Assembly (NCBI GenBank): GCA_964449775.1
Contig: CAYVBQ010000008.1
Location: 1-64,000 of the forward strand
Reading direction: 5' to 3'
Length of the DNA: 64,000 nt
Source: Fen-1258 sp964449775
Lineage (GTDB): Bacteria; Bacteroidota; Ignavibacteria; Ignavibacteriales; Melioribacteraceae
Below the pieces are notes generated by a model. The model did not search any database and was not told where the DNA came from. It worked only from the letters and a program-made list of their open reading frames with translations. A program made the translations under genes and the position numbers. This document shows positions 43,566 to 51,736 of this stretch, piece by piece (the first letter of the stretch is position 1; each line of letters begins with the position of its first letter).

Positions 43566-44519
43566 TTAATTTGCAGAAACCAATTGCAATTCTTTCTTGA
43601 TATTATTCACATACTCGGAAGCACTTAGAGCGGCGATCGTTCCGTCGGCAACTGCTGTTGTAACCTGTCTATATCTTTTAGCGATCGAATCTCCCGCGGC
43701 GTAAACACCGGCGATATTTGTTGCCATATTCTTATCAACAATAATTTCACCGTAATTGTTGAGAGCAACTTTATCGCCTATCTTTTCCGTATTTGGAACG
43801 TAGCCGATAAAAATGAAAACGCCGTCAATGTTAATCTCTGTAATCTCTTGGTTCGCCTTATGCTGAATGCGGACGCTCTGCAGACTTTCATCACCTATAA
43901 ATTCAATTATCTTGGATCCCATTACAAAGTTGATCTTCGGATTATTCTTTGCCTCTTCAACATAATGTTCAAGCGCTTGAAAATTATCGAATTGATGAAC
44001 AATGGTTACTTTCGAAGCATACTTTGTAAGAGAGACGGCTTCTTCTAATGCAGAGTTTCCGCCGCCCACAACAATTATCTCTTTATCTTGAAAAAAATCT
44101 CCGTCGCAAGTAGCGCAGTAAGAAATTCCTTTTCCCTTAAATTGATCTTCACCCGTAACGCCGAGTGTTCTGGATTTTCCACCAGTCGCTAAAATTACCG
44201 AATGCGCGGTGTAGATATCTTTGTTGTTCACTTCAATTGATTTTATCTCACCCTCAAGTTCTAGATTTGTAATTTTAATATTCGATTTGATCACACATCC
44301 GAATTTTTGTGCTTGAGCTTTCATATTACGTGCAAGCTGATATCCGCTAATGCTTTCAACGCCTGGATAGTTTGCAATCTCGTGTGTTAGAACCATCTGT
44401 CCGCCAACGGCTCCTTCGTTAAGAATAAGAGTGCTTACTTTTGCGCGCGATAAATAAATTCCCGCGGTTAAACCGGCAGCACCCGCGCCAATTACAATTA
44501 CATCAAAATGATTTTCCAT
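43566..44519 (-). CDS. trxB: Thioredoxin reductase
   Basis: NADPH-dependent flavoprotein that reduces thioredoxin. 317 aa; the FAD motif is VIGAGAAGLTAG (about 10-20), the redox pair is C135-A-T-C138 followed by DGDFF, the NADPH motif is VVGGGNSALEEA, and the C-terminal FAD motif is GVYAAGDS. The gene upstream on the same strand encodes an unusual thioredoxin, its probable partner. Between them is a CACAAAGACAC-type repeat. Confidence 0.96.
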   Translation of the reverse strand: MENHFDVIVIGAGAAGLTAGIYLSRAKVSTLILNEGAVGGQMVLTHEIANYPGVESISGYQLARNMKAQAQKFGCVIKSNIKITNLELEGEIKSIEVNNKDIYTAHSVILATGGKSRTLGVTGEDQFKGKGISYCATCDGDFFQDKEIIVVGGGNSALEEAVSLTKYASKVTIVHQFDNFQALEHYVEEAKNNPKINFVMGSKIIEFIGDESLQSVRIQHKANQEITEINIDGVFIFIGYVPNTEKIGDKVALNNYGEIIVDKNMATNIAGVYAAGDSIAKRYRQVTTAVADGTIAALSASEYVNNIKKELQLVSAN

Positions 44520-44556
44520 TTTTTCCTCAAATGTAGAAAGGATGTTGTTTCAAAAG

Positions 44557-44637
44557 TCTTGGTGAACCTTAGTGTTCTTAGTGCCTTAGTGGTGAAATAA
44601 GTGCCACAAAGACACGGAGACACAAAGAATCACTAAG
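44557..44637. repeat. CTTAGTG/CACTAAG palindromic repeat
   Basis: CTTGGTGAACCTTAGTG, then CCTTAGTGGTG, and on the other side GCCACAAAGACACGGAGAC and ATCACTAAG form a loose inverted repeat. It is the familiar dispersed AAGACACGGAGACACAAAG wording, here between the thioredoxin and trxB genes. Confidence 0.6.
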
Positions 44638-44669
44638 AAATATTTTCTATAGGGGCAGTCTTTTAATAT

Positions 44670-45014
44670 TTACTTGCCGAACTTTTCGTCAAGAATACTT
44701 GTTACTTGATCTCTGTTTTGAATGCTGCTTGTTGCTTTAACAACTTTTCCGTTCTTATAATATACTACGAAAGGGATTCCTTGAAAACCGCGTACTTCCG
44801 GCAGATTGCGGATTACTTTTGCATCGGCAGTGTCGAATTCCATATCGGCAAATTTCACATTAGTGTATTCACCTTCAAGTTCTTCCATCACTTCATAGAC
44901 GGGAATGCACATTGGTCCCATTCTTCCGCAGCAGATCATTACATTTTCGTTTTCTTGTAAAAGCTTTGCGTGTTCCTGTTCTGATAAAACGTGAGTTAAA
45001 TTGGTGTTAAGCAT
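44670..45014 (-). CDS. Thioredoxin-fold protein with C-x6-C active site
   Basis: 114 aa. Thioredoxin fold is indicated by the strand VKFADMEFD, the cis-Pro loop FQGIPFVVYYKNGK and total length. The usual WCGPC is replaced by CCGRMGPMC (Cys28, Cys29, Cys36), leaving Cys29 and Cys36 six residues apart and no Trp. Its gene sits immediately upstream of trxB, so it is likely reduced by TrxB despite the odd site. A specialised reductant (peroxide, arsenate or Fe-S related) is possible but not shown. Confidence 0.82.
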   Translation of the reverse strand: MLNTNLTHVLSEQEHAKLLQENENVMICCGRMGPMCIPVYEVMEELEGEYTNVKFADMEFDTADAKVIRNLPEVRGFQGIPFVVYYKNGKVVKATSSIQNRDQVTSILDEKFGK

Positions 45015-45177
45015 TTCTTTTCTCCTATTTATTAATTGTAGATAAGATGATTGAAAGAGACGAAGGATTCAAAGAACATCTCGACCTGTATGGCGATTGA
45101 TTCGACCTAAAAAACAATTTATACGATGAACTAAAAAAATAATCCTCACATTTGATCAAATAATAAAGAAAAATGAG

Positions 45178-45194
45178 TTGGCACAATCTTTATC
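45178..45194 (+). promoter_or_regulatory. Sigma-54 promoter-like element, copy 1
   Basis: TTGGCACAATCTTTATC: perfect -24 half (TTGGCAC) and a degenerate -12 half (TTTATC against TTGCA). The GG lies 62 bases before the ATG of the small secreted protein gene. The weaker match is supported by the same layout at the paralogous genes. Confidence 0.6.
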
Positions 45195-45241
45195 TATTAT
45201 TAGGCGAAACATTATTCAACAACAAATAAAAGGAGTACAAA

Positions 45242-45559
45242 ATGAAACGCACAGCATTAATCTTCGCAGTAGCACTATTTACAATAGTTCTTTTCAACAG
45301 CAACACAAATGCACAAACAACCCCAACCGGAGTTAAAGTAAATTGGGTTGATGCAAATGGAGACGGCATTTGTGATAATGTCGGTACATCACTCCAAGGA
45401 GTAAACCGAACCGGTAAAGGTTATGGTAAAAAAGATGGAACCGGTACACAAGTAAGACCACAAGACGGAACAGGACTCGGCAATAAAGGCGGAAATCAAA
45501 CCGCTACCGGCACACATGATGGTACAGGTCCAAAAGGTGGACGCAGAGGCAATAGGTAA
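45242..45559 (+). CDS. Small secreted Asp/Gly-rich protein, paralog A
   Basis: 105 aa. Signal peptide RTALIFAVALFTIVLFNSNTNA is followed by one DANGDGICD loop, like the calcium loop of EF-hands and thrombospondin type-3 repeats. A low-complexity tail of GTG/DGTG/KGG units then ends in GGRRGNR. No known family is recognised. It is 96/105 identical to the protein at 52048 and related in design to that at 57974. A GGAG Shine-Dalgarno, sigma-54 promoter-like element and perfect terminator frame the gene as a single-gene transcript. Role unknown; extracellular calcium-binding is a guess. Confidence 0.85.
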   Translation: MKRTALIFAVALFTIVLFNSNTNAQTTPTGVKVNWVDANGDGICDNVGTSLQGVNRTGKGYGKKDGTGTQVRPQDGTGLGNKGGNQTATGTHDGTGPKGGRRGNR

Positions 45560-45596
45560 TAACTTCTAGTAATAAATAGTCAATTCAATTTGATAA

Positions 45597-45634
45597 AAAT
45601 AGGCGCTAACTTAAAACTAGCGCCTATTTTTTTT
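45597..45634. terminator. Bidirectional terminator
   Basis: AATAGGCGCTA (45598-45608) and TAGCGCCTATT (45618-45628) form a perfect stem, with a run of Ts on the plus side (ATTTTTTTT) and As on the other. It ends the small-protein transcript. The stop codon of the convergent phosphoesterase gene lies inside its right arm. Confidence 0.88.
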
Positions 45635-46606
45635 ATCCGGATCATAATTTTTTAATCGCGGTATTATTAATTTTTCGGTTACACTAAATGCCCACTTATT
45701 ATTTAGTTTGACGACATTTAGAATTAATTGATCATCTTTAATTTCAATTTCACAAAAATGTAAAAAGCGCACCGCCGGACCATTAAATTGATCTTCAAAT
45801 TCTCTACTCTTCACATCTATATTGAGTTTTTGTCTTGGACCGCCGCCCCCGCCGCTAACTATAAAATATTTTCCGTTTCTTAAAAACCTTTCATAAGAAT
45901 GGCAGTGTCCGCTGAAAAAAAGGGAAGTCTTTTTGTTCCGAATAAAAGGATTAGCATAATCTCTACTGACAATTCTATTTGGACTAACAATTTTACTGTT
46001 TGTAAACGGAGGGTGATGGCCTGCCACAATTATATTTGTAATTGAGTCGTTGCCTTCCATTTCCCTCAATTGCTTTAGGTACCAAGCTCTTTGAGCGGAA
46101 GTGTCCTCTGAAGAAAGGTTGTCAAAATTGGTGTTGATCATTATAAAACCGATCTTTTCAAAAACAAAGCTGTACCATTTTTTACGGTTCAGATGAGGAA
46201 AACGCTTATTGAAATTATCATACAAATTGGAAGTAAACCCAAAGTACTCATGGTTTCCAAAAATTGGGTAGTAAGGAATTTTCTTTTGGAAAATTGGTTT
46301 GTTGTCCTCATCAAATTTTTTCCACTCGCTTTCGCACGAGCCATTATAAATTAAATCCCCCAAGTGCAGAACAAATGATGGATCACGTTTTGAAATTTCC
46401 TTAAGTATTTTTTTCGTTTTCAATTCATTGTGTTCATTCCAATAATCCCAATAAAGACTTTCCAAGAAACCGATATGCTGCGTATCCCCAATGATGATAA
46501 TTCTTGAATTCTTGTCTTTTAATGGCTCATCTGAAAATGATGTTGTGTGAAGAAGAATTGCGAACAGAAGAATCTTTGTCAAAAGAGAAGGATTAATATT
46601 TTTCAT
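45617..46606 (-). CDS. Secreted metallophosphoesterase
   Basis: About 329 aa with a signal peptide (LLTKILLFAILLHTTSFS). The metal-ligand blocks of the calcineurin/purple acid phosphatase fold are in order: GDTQHI, HLGDLIYNG, GNHEYFG, AGHHPPF and GHCHSYER. It hydrolyses phosphomonoesters or diesters outside the cytoplasm. The ATG at 46606 has AAAGGT upstream. Last gene of a four-gene minus-strand operon with a barrel, a glycerophosphodiesterase and another barrel; phosphate scavenging is the natural reading. Confidence 0.9.
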   Translation of the reverse strand: MKNINPSLLTKILLFAILLHTTSFSDEPLKDKNSRIIIIGDTQHIGFLESLYWDYWNEHNELKTKKILKEISKRDPSFVLHLGDLIYNGSCESEWKKFDEDNKPIFQKKIPYYPIFGNHEYFGFTSNLYDNFNKRFPHLNRKKWYSFVFEKIGFIMINTNFDNLSSEDTSAQRAWYLKQLREMEGNDSITNIIVAGHHPPFTNSKIVSPNRIVSRDYANPFIRNKKTSLFFSGHCHSYERFLRNGKYFIVSGGGGGPRQKLNIDVKSREFEDQFNGPAVRFLHFCEIEIKDDQLILNVVKLNNKWAFSVTEKLIIPRLKNYDPDKKNRR

Positions 46607-46627
46607 GCTACCTTTCATAAAAATATG

Positions 46628-47215
46628 TTACCAAATAAAAATTGAATATTTACTTTTTAGCTGAACAGTAGCTACAGTTAGCCCGGGTGTTGAGAATGAA
46701 TAGTATTTAAACTCACATCCCAAACTAAATCTTTCCGTAACCGGAAAAGTATAACCGACTCCGTACATTTTAGAGGAAGTGATCACACTGCTCTCAGAAA
46801 CATCATTGAATGCAAAAATTTTAGAGGAAATAATTGCAACTCCAAGTCCAAGCATAATGTCAAATTTCCAAACCTTCATATCGAAATGTAGCATGATCGG
46901 ATATGCATTTAAGGAATTTGATCTTTTAGTTAAACCAAATTCCGTTTGAATATTTTCTTCTTTTGAATGAGCGAGATGAAGCAGCCCGCCTTCAATGCCA
47001 ACACGCAGCAATCTATCCGGTTCGAATATTAATCTGAACCCGCCGGTGAATCCAATAATGTTCATATCATCTTCATCATAAACGTTTATAGTGGCTATGG
47101 AACTGCCTCCGAGTAATTCGGCAGAAATTTTATATGTCGAATCTCTCTGCGCATGTATTTCAATTGCAACCGAGAGAACAAATATTGCAGCCAGCAAATA
47201 AATTTTTCTCTTCAC
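46628..47215 (-). CDS. Outer-membrane beta-barrel-like protein
   Basis: 195 aa. The start is GTG, one base after the stop of the phosphodiesterase gene; signal peptide YLLAAIFVLSVAIEIHAQ. The mature part is alternating strands (AELLGGSSIATINVYD, TGGFRLIFEP, PIMLHFDMKVWKFDIMLGLGVA) ending in a hydrophobic aromatic residue (SIFIW), as barrels do. Family not identified. Between phosphoesterases, so it may be a small porin or anchor. Confidence 0.7.
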   Translation of the reverse strand: MKRKIYLLAAIFVLSVAIEIHAQRDSTYKISAELLGGSSIATINVYDEDDMNIIGFTGGFRLIFEPDRLLRVGIEGGLLHLAHSKEENIQTEFGLTKRSNSLNAYPIMLHFDMKVWKFDIMLGLGVAIISSKIFAFNDVSESSVITSSKMYGVGYTFPVTERFSLGCEFKYYSFSTPGLTVATVQLKSKYSIFIW

Positions 47216-47216
47216 T

Positions 47217-48470
47217 TCAGTTGTTCCTGATGTAATATTCGTAAGCCAACACGGAAGGGTAATTTGTTAAGATCCCATCATAGTTGTTTGTGCTAATGAA
47301 ATCTTTTATAAATTCCGGTGTATCAAGAGTCCAAACGAATACTTTTTTGTTTTCGGAATGCATACTATTTATTTGTTGTTGCTGAATTCCATCTGTCCAT
47401 CTCGGAGCCCACACTTTAGAATTCGCTTTTCTCACCGATGAAATATCAAGCTCGCACAGCGATAAATAATTTTCTCTTCCGGGATAATTTATATATTCGT
47501 TTAAGACTTCTTCGCTTGGTATTCCGATTAAAATCGTCAAATCCCGGTTCATTGATTTCGCAAGTTCTGAATACTGTTTCTGTATTGGGGCAATCAATGA
47601 AATTGCACTGGGGTACTTTACGTCGAGCCAGACAAGCTTGATGTTCGTTTTTGTAAGAATAACATCCAAAGCTTCTTGCAGTGTAGGAATCTTCTCATCA
47701 TGAATTAGTCTACCGAATGTTCTAATCTGCATAAACGAAAAACTGGAGACTTTACCGATCAAATAGTTTCCCCTTACCAAACGTGTGGTGAATTCTTCAT
47801 CGTGAAAAAGTATTGGTACATTGTCTTTTGTTAACTGAATATCTATTTCAACGCCGTTTGCACCAAAGTATTCAGCTATCTGTAAAATCTCGAGACTATT
47901 TTCCGATGCCGGTAATCTATCCGAATTTCTTCCACCGCCGCGGTGTGCCAGGATATAAAAATTGGAATCCGATTTAAGCGGTTTTAAATATTCCAAAGTC
48001 AATGTTGAATTTAATTCTCCCCCCTCTTTGCTGTAATACCCCCGGAAAATTATCTTTTTAGTTGACGAAAAATTTGAGGATAGCCCGGCGCCGCCATCAC
48101 CTTTTTGTATTTGTAAAGTTGCTTTGCCGCTGTTCTTGTTTTGACTGAATCTCCAGAAACCCTCAAAATAATAAACTGAATCTTTCTCGCCGGAACTTAA
48201 CACAAAATAAGAAGCGTTTTTTTCGCAGAATATTGAAAAGTGATTTCTTGTTGATTTTAAAATCGCATATGTCCCAAAATCTTCTGTGCCCTCAACTATT
48301 TTATAAACGCCTTCGATCAATGGTTTTACTTCGGTGCGGATTGGATTAGTATTTGTAACTATTCCAAGACCATCTATCGGTTCGTTTATTCCCGGTAAAA
48401 CATTGCATGAGTTAATAATAAGGAAGAAAAGTACCGGCAATGTTGCAACTATGCTTCTAATGTTATTCAA
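47217..48470 (-). CDS. Glycerophosphodiester phosphodiesterase lipoprotein
   Basis: 417 aa. Signal peptide and lipobox (FFLIINSC). Residues ~30-170 are an extra domain of beta character, unknown; the GDPD TIM barrel follows: LAHRGGGRNS, ENSLEILQIAEYFGANGVEIDIQL, LFHDEEF and PTLQEAL. It hydrolyses deacylated phospholipids to glycerol phosphate. The start is TTG, overlapping the stop of the upstream barrel gene by four bases; no ATG alternative exists nearby. Part of the four-gene operon. Confidence 0.9.
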   Translation of the reverse strand: MNNIRSIVATLPVLFFLIINSCNVLPGINEPIDGLGIVTNTNPIRTEVKPLIEGVYKIVEGTEDFGTYAILKSTRNHFSIFCEKNASYFVLSSGEKDSVYYFEGFWRFSQNKNSGKATLQIQKGDGGAGLSSNFSSTKKIIFRGYYSKEGGELNSTLTLEYLKPLKSDSNFYILAHRGGGRNSDRLPASENSLEILQIAEYFGANGVEIDIQLTKDNVPILFHDEEFTTRLVRGNYLIGKVSSFSFMQIRTFGRLIHDEKIPTLQEALDVILTKTNIKLVWLDVKYPSAISLIAPIQKQYSELAKSMNRDLTILIGIPSEEVLNEYINYPGRENYLSLCELDISSVRKANSKVWAPRWTDGIQQQQINSMHSENKKVFVWTLDTPEFIKDFISTNNYDGILTNYPSVLAYEYYIRNN

Positions 48471-49174
48471 AATATAAACCCCACAAAAAATTCCGGATAA
48501 AATAAGTACTCATCAAAAGTTGAAAATGAAATCCAAGATTTATAGAAGAATTTAGTGTAATAAGCACGGAATCCTATAGCCAATATATTGTCCTTCCACA
48601 GTGGTTGCTCAACAGCAAATGAAAAAGTTGTACCAACAAACTTTGGTGAATTTTTTGTGTATTGTAAACTTTTCATGTAAGTGTTTTGTGCTTTTATATT
48701 CGCCTCCGCTTTAAGACTGATAAAGAAATCTGCAAAGTCATATCCGATGGAAACAGAAGGCGAATAACCCCAGCCGAGAACACTAATATCGAAATCGTCA
48801 TTATTAAAAAAACCATACCAGAAAAGAAAATCGTTCCCAACACTCAAAGACAGATTGTCGTGTGAGATGGAATAGATTGATCCGGCTTTTAATAAAGTAG
48901 TAAAAATGTTTGAACTAAGATCTGCAGTTGCACTAAAGTTAAATGGAAGACCAAAACGTAATTTAAGATCAATCATCGGCACTTGATCGAAAATGTCCTC
49001 AACTATCTTTGTAGGAAGTTGTGCCATGGATATGCCGGTATAATAAATCACTTCACCGGATGTTACTTCTTTCGGGAAGAAAATAAAATTTCTTTTCACA
49101 GTCCGGAACTCTTGAGCAAGTAATCCGGCTTGCAACAAGAGCATTAGTAAGAGTGTGTGAGCTGCTTTCTTCAT
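48467..49174 (-). CDS. Outer-membrane beta-barrel-like protein, operon leader
   Basis: 235 aa. Signal peptide TLLLMLLLQAGLLAQE; mature part rich in alternating aromatic strands (LSLSVGNDFLFWYGFF, SVSIGYDFADFFISL, LAIGFRAYYTKFFY) with C-terminal Phe (FFVGFIF). It looks like a small outer-membrane channel. It is the first of four minus-strand genes ending at 45617, whose other members are two phosphoesterases and a second barrel. Family not identified. Confidence 0.7.
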   Translation of the reverse strand: MKKAAHTLLLMLLLQAGLLAQEFRTVKRNFIFFPKEVTSGEVIYYTGISMAQLPTKIVEDIFDQVPMIDLKLRFGLPFNFSATADLSSNIFTTLLKAGSIYSISHDNLSLSVGNDFLFWYGFFNNDDFDISVLGWGYSPSVSIGYDFADFFISLKAEANIKAQNTYMKSLQYTKNSPKFVGTTFSFAVEQPLWKDNILAIGFRAYYTKFFYKSWISFSTFDEYLFYPEFFVGFIF

Positions 49175-49299
49175 AGCATTTCTGTATCAATGTACACTAT
49201 ATGGACCATCTTTTTTTTACTTGATTAAACATTGTTAATAATATTTTCTATGCCGGACTAAGTTAAAACATAATAAATATTTCGATTTAAAGACACTTA

Positions 49300-49533
49300 T
49301 TATTCATCGTGATGCCTGATACTTTTCTTTGCCTTTGGCTCGGTTAGTTGTTCCAACTCATTATTTAGATATTTCTCTATGGCTTGTTGTACCGTCATTT
49401 TTCTTGCAGGATAAACTTTGCTCTTTGGTGTGTTAATTACTTCGGATGCGTACGGACCAACATTTCCAACACTAAATGAGGCCGCCCTAAAAAGACATTT
49501 ACTGTCATTGCGAGAAGCGAAGCGACGAAGCAA
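49300..49533 (-). pseudogene. Possible gene 3' fragment joined to a repeat
   Basis: The frame is open for 77 codons, but its first ~15 come from a dispersed palindromic repeat. The rest (GPYASEVINTPKSKVYPARK, then MTVQQAIEKYLNNELEQL) looks protein-like, ending KKSIRHHDE. Across the repeat, an open stretch in another frame (KFNDELKQIVITRNEVANQ) also looks coding, so a repeat insertion may have broken a small gene. Product and family unknown. Confidence 0.35.
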
Positions 49534-49583
49534 GCCCTTACTTTACAGGTGATTGGTTTGCAACCTCGTTTCTCGTAATTACA
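49503..49583. repeat. GTCATTGCGAG-type palindromic repeat
   Basis: TGTCATTGCGAGAAGCGAAG on the left pairs imperfectly with CCTCGTTTCTCGTAATTACA on the right. The GTCATTGCGAG...GCGACGAAGCAA wording is a well-known dispersed REP-like sequence. It lies between the thioesterase gene and the fragment at 49300. Confidence 0.7.
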
Positions 49584-49590
49584 ATTTGTT

Positions 49591-50076
49591 TTAACTCGTC
49601 GTTGAATTTTCCTTTGGCATATTTTCCGGCATCTGCACTGCAACAACTTTTCCACGTGCAGTAATTTCTCCGTTTGCCGAAACTGTAATTTCAGAAATTA
49701 CTTTTCTTCCTTTTAGTTCTATTACTTTGCCTCGTAATTCAAGTTCAACACCAAGCCGGGTTGGTTTTAAGAAATCAACTTGAAGAGAAGCAGTTACAAA
49801 ACGAAATGGCGGCAGAGTATCAGACTCTCTTCCTTCTGCACGATAAGAAGCTAACGCAGCAGTTCCGGTTCCGTGACAATCAATTAAGGATGCAACTAAT
49901 CCGCCATAAACATAACCGGGAATTGCGGTGTGATATGGCTTTGGTGTAAAGCGAGAAATTGTTTCATCTCCATCCCAAAAGCTTTTTATTTGATGACCAT
50001 GCTCGTTTAATCTTCCGCAGCCGTAACAATAACTTAGTTCGTCTGGGTAATAATCTTGAATTGCTTTTGGATCCAT
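49591..50076 (-). CDS. PaaI-family hotdog thioesterase
   Basis: 161 aa. The hotdog signature is PGYVYGGLVASLIDCHGTGTAA (helix with catalytic Asp/Glu-equivalent region) with later strands FLKPTRLGVELELRGKV and KGRKVISEITVSANGE. N-terminal CYGCGRLNEHG has a Cys pair seen in this subgroup. It probably hydrolyses acyl-CoA thioesters. Single gene. Confidence 0.85.
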   Translation of the reverse strand: MDPKAIQDYYPDELSYCYGCGRLNEHGHQIKSFWDGDETISRFTPKPYHTAIPGYVYGGLVASLIDCHGTGTAALASYRAEGRESDTLPPFRFVTASLQVDFLKPTRLGVELELRGKVIELKGRKVISEITVSANGEITARGKVVAVQMPENMPKENSTTS

Positions 50077-50200
50077 TCATACCTCTTCTTCTATTTATGA
50101 GGAGTATCTAATGACATAGTCATCCCTATGGAAAAAGGTCAATTTCGATTTTTTGACTTGTGAATTTTAACTATAGTCAAAACTTTTTCTTAGCATAGGA

Positions 50201-50220
50201 ACCTTTTTAGAGGAGACTCA
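50201..50220 (+). repeat. Dispersed 20-base motif, copy 2
   Basis: ACCTTTTTAGAGGAGACTCA sits between the thioesterase start and the methyltransferase stop (both minus strand). It matches copies at 33409 and 59262. Here no plus-strand gene follows. Confidence 0.45.
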
Positions 50221-50224
50221 TTAA

Positions 50225-50845
50225 TTATTTCATCAACGTTACTAAATGACTTGTTGATGGTCGATTTCTTGTTTCTGTAATAATCTTAAGTCCGGCTTTA
50301 TTTGCCAAATCATTAATGCCGCCGTTTGCAACGTAACTTTTGTAATTTCTATAATGCTCAGAACCGGCAACAAACTCAACTACTTCATTCAGCAGACTCC
50401 AAAAGCCGTTTGGCTTAGGAACAAGATAATCACCAATAATGATTTTATTCGCAATCAAAGAAATTTCATTTAAGAGAATTATTCGTTCTTCTTCATTTAC
50501 TTCGTGAATAACATAAGTTATAATTGCATAATCAAAATGTTCTTTACCTTCAGAGATTATTTCACTGGTGCTTCTATGCTGAAACGAAATTATATCATTC
50601 GGTTTTTTTGAAAGTATGAGATTAGCTCTATCAATATTTCGCTTCGATAAATCAATTCCTAAAACCGATTTACATTTATCAGCTATAGAAAAAGAGAAAC
50701 GCCCTGTTCCGCAGCCGACATCAATAATTGTAGAGTTCCGTTCTATAAGATTTATAATTTGCCCGAATAACATATCCTGATTCGGCGCAATAAATTTATC
50801 GTAAAACCACCCGTCGTACCAGTGATCTTTGTTATTGTTTTCCAT
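50225..50845 (-). CDS. Class I SAM-dependent methyltransferase
   Basis: About 206 aa. Motif I is IDVGCGTGRFSFSIA, with acidic motif II end LGIDLSKRN, and post-motif FDYAIITYVIHEV. The substrate is not identifiable. The ATG at 50845 is preceded by AGGGTG; a GTG two codons earlier sits inside that Shine-Dalgarno. Single minus-strand gene next to the NifX-like gene, separated by 69 bases. Confidence 0.88.
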   Translation of the reverse strand: MENNNKDHWYDGWFYDKFIAPNQDMLFGQIINLIERNSTIIDVGCGTGRFSFSIADKCKSVLGIDLSKRNIDRANLILSKKPNDIISFQHRSTSEIISEGKEHFDYAIITYVIHEVNEEERIILLNEISLIANKIIIGDYLVPKPNGFWSLLNEVVEFVAGSEHYRNYKSYVANGGINDLANKAGLKIITETRNRPSTSHLVTLMK

Positions 50846-50914
50846 TTTCACCCTAATAATTATTACTAACCGCCAACAACACGTTTTATTTGTTTCTTTC
50901 CCGTAGTACTTGTT

Positions 50915-51304
50915 TTAATTATGATGGTTGCACTGATGCCCATCTTCGTGATGGCTATGCTGTTCATGTTGTTTGCAAGATTCTCCGGAATCCACCAATT
51001 CTCCCTTGATATATTCTTCAACAAGTTTCTTCACATTACCATCGCATCCTCTAACCACAGAAATACCATGACTATTCAAAACATTAACTGCGCCTCCGCC
51101 CATGTTGCCGGCAAGCATGATTTCAACGCCCATATCCTGTAGTACAATAGCAATATTAGATTTGCATCCGCATCCTTGAGGTGATTCGACTATTTCAGAA
51201 TTTTGAATCTCACTGCCATCAACAGTAAAGACTGTAAAAAATTCGCAATGACCGAAGTGAGCATCTACATTATTTTCCAGTGTTGTCGGAACTGCTATTT
51301 TCAT
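50915..51304 (-). CDS. NifX/NafY-like FeMo-cofactor-binding domain protein
   Basis: 129 aa. Dinitrogenase iron-molybdenum cofactor biosynthesis domain: MKIAVPTTLENNVDAHFGHC, then GCGCKSN and VRGCDGNVKKLVEEYI. Stand-alone proteins of this type bind Fe-S or other metal clusters in non-diazotrophs. The last ~25 residues are His/Cys-rich (QHEQHSHHEDGHQCNHHN), a probable metal-binding tail. It follows the DUF134 gene on the same strand, the usual pairing, and may be regulated with it. Confidence 0.88.
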   Translation of the reverse strand: MKIAVPTTLENNVDAHFGHCEFFTVFTVDGSEIQNSEIVESPQGCGCKSNIAIVLQDMGVEIMLAGNMGGGAVNVLNSHGISVVRGCDGNVKKLVEEYIKGELVDSGESCKQHEQHSHHEDGHQCNHHN

Positions 51305-51324
51305 CTTATTTCTCCTTTTTTATT

Positions 51325-51708
51325 CTATTTACATTTTTCGCAATAGCTTTCATTCTTCTTGCATTCTTTTTTTATTTTGGCATTACACTTACCACATTTA
51401 ATAATTGCTTTTTCTTTTACTTGTTTCGGAAGTTCATCTCCTATCTTTATCGCTTTCCCGTTTAACATTGCATCTACAACTTTCTTTCTTGCTCTTTCAA
51501 CAATACGCCCAAAAGTAGCTCTGGAAATTTTCATTTGAGAAGCGCCTTGCTCATGCGATTGGGCAAGGTAGTCGGCTAAGCGTAAAGATTCTAATTCGTC
51601 TATTTCAAGAATTACTTCTTCAAGATTAGACAGCGGAACAGCGCGTGGCTTAAAATAATAAGCCGTTGGACTGCATTTTACTTTTCTATGTTTTCTTGGT
51701 CGTGGCAT
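51325..51708 (-). CDS. DUF134-family HTH protein with Cys-rich tail
   Basis: About 127 aa. It begins MPRPRKHRKVKCSPTAYYFK, the DUF134 opening, then a sigma-70 region-4-like helix-turn-helix (ASQMKISRATFGRIVERARK). The C-terminus has CGKC, then CKK and CEKC, a likely zinc or Fe-S knuckle. The ATG at 51708 matches the family start; an ATG six codons earlier lies within a palindrome. No Shine-Dalgarno is seen, so the mRNA may be nearly leaderless. Likely regulates itself and the NifX-like gene. Confidence 0.85.
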   Translation of the reverse strand: MPRPRKHRKVKCSPTAYYFKPRAVPLSNLEEVILEIDELESLRLADYLAQSHEQGASQMKISRATFGRIVERARKKVVDAMLNGKAIKIGDELPKQVKEKAIIKCGKCNAKIKKECKKNESYCEKCK

Positions 51709-51716
51709 TATGTTAA

Positions 51717-51736
51717 TTATGAGCATATGCTCATAA
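51717..51736. promoter_or_regulatory. Perfect 20-base palindrome, probable operator
   Basis: TTATGAGCATATGCTCATAA is a perfect palindrome nine bases upstream of the DUF134 start codon. Position and symmetry suit an operator for the DUF134 protein or another dimeric regulator. The remainder of the 321-base gap to the next gene holds only the sigma-54-like element at 51981. Confidence 0.62.
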
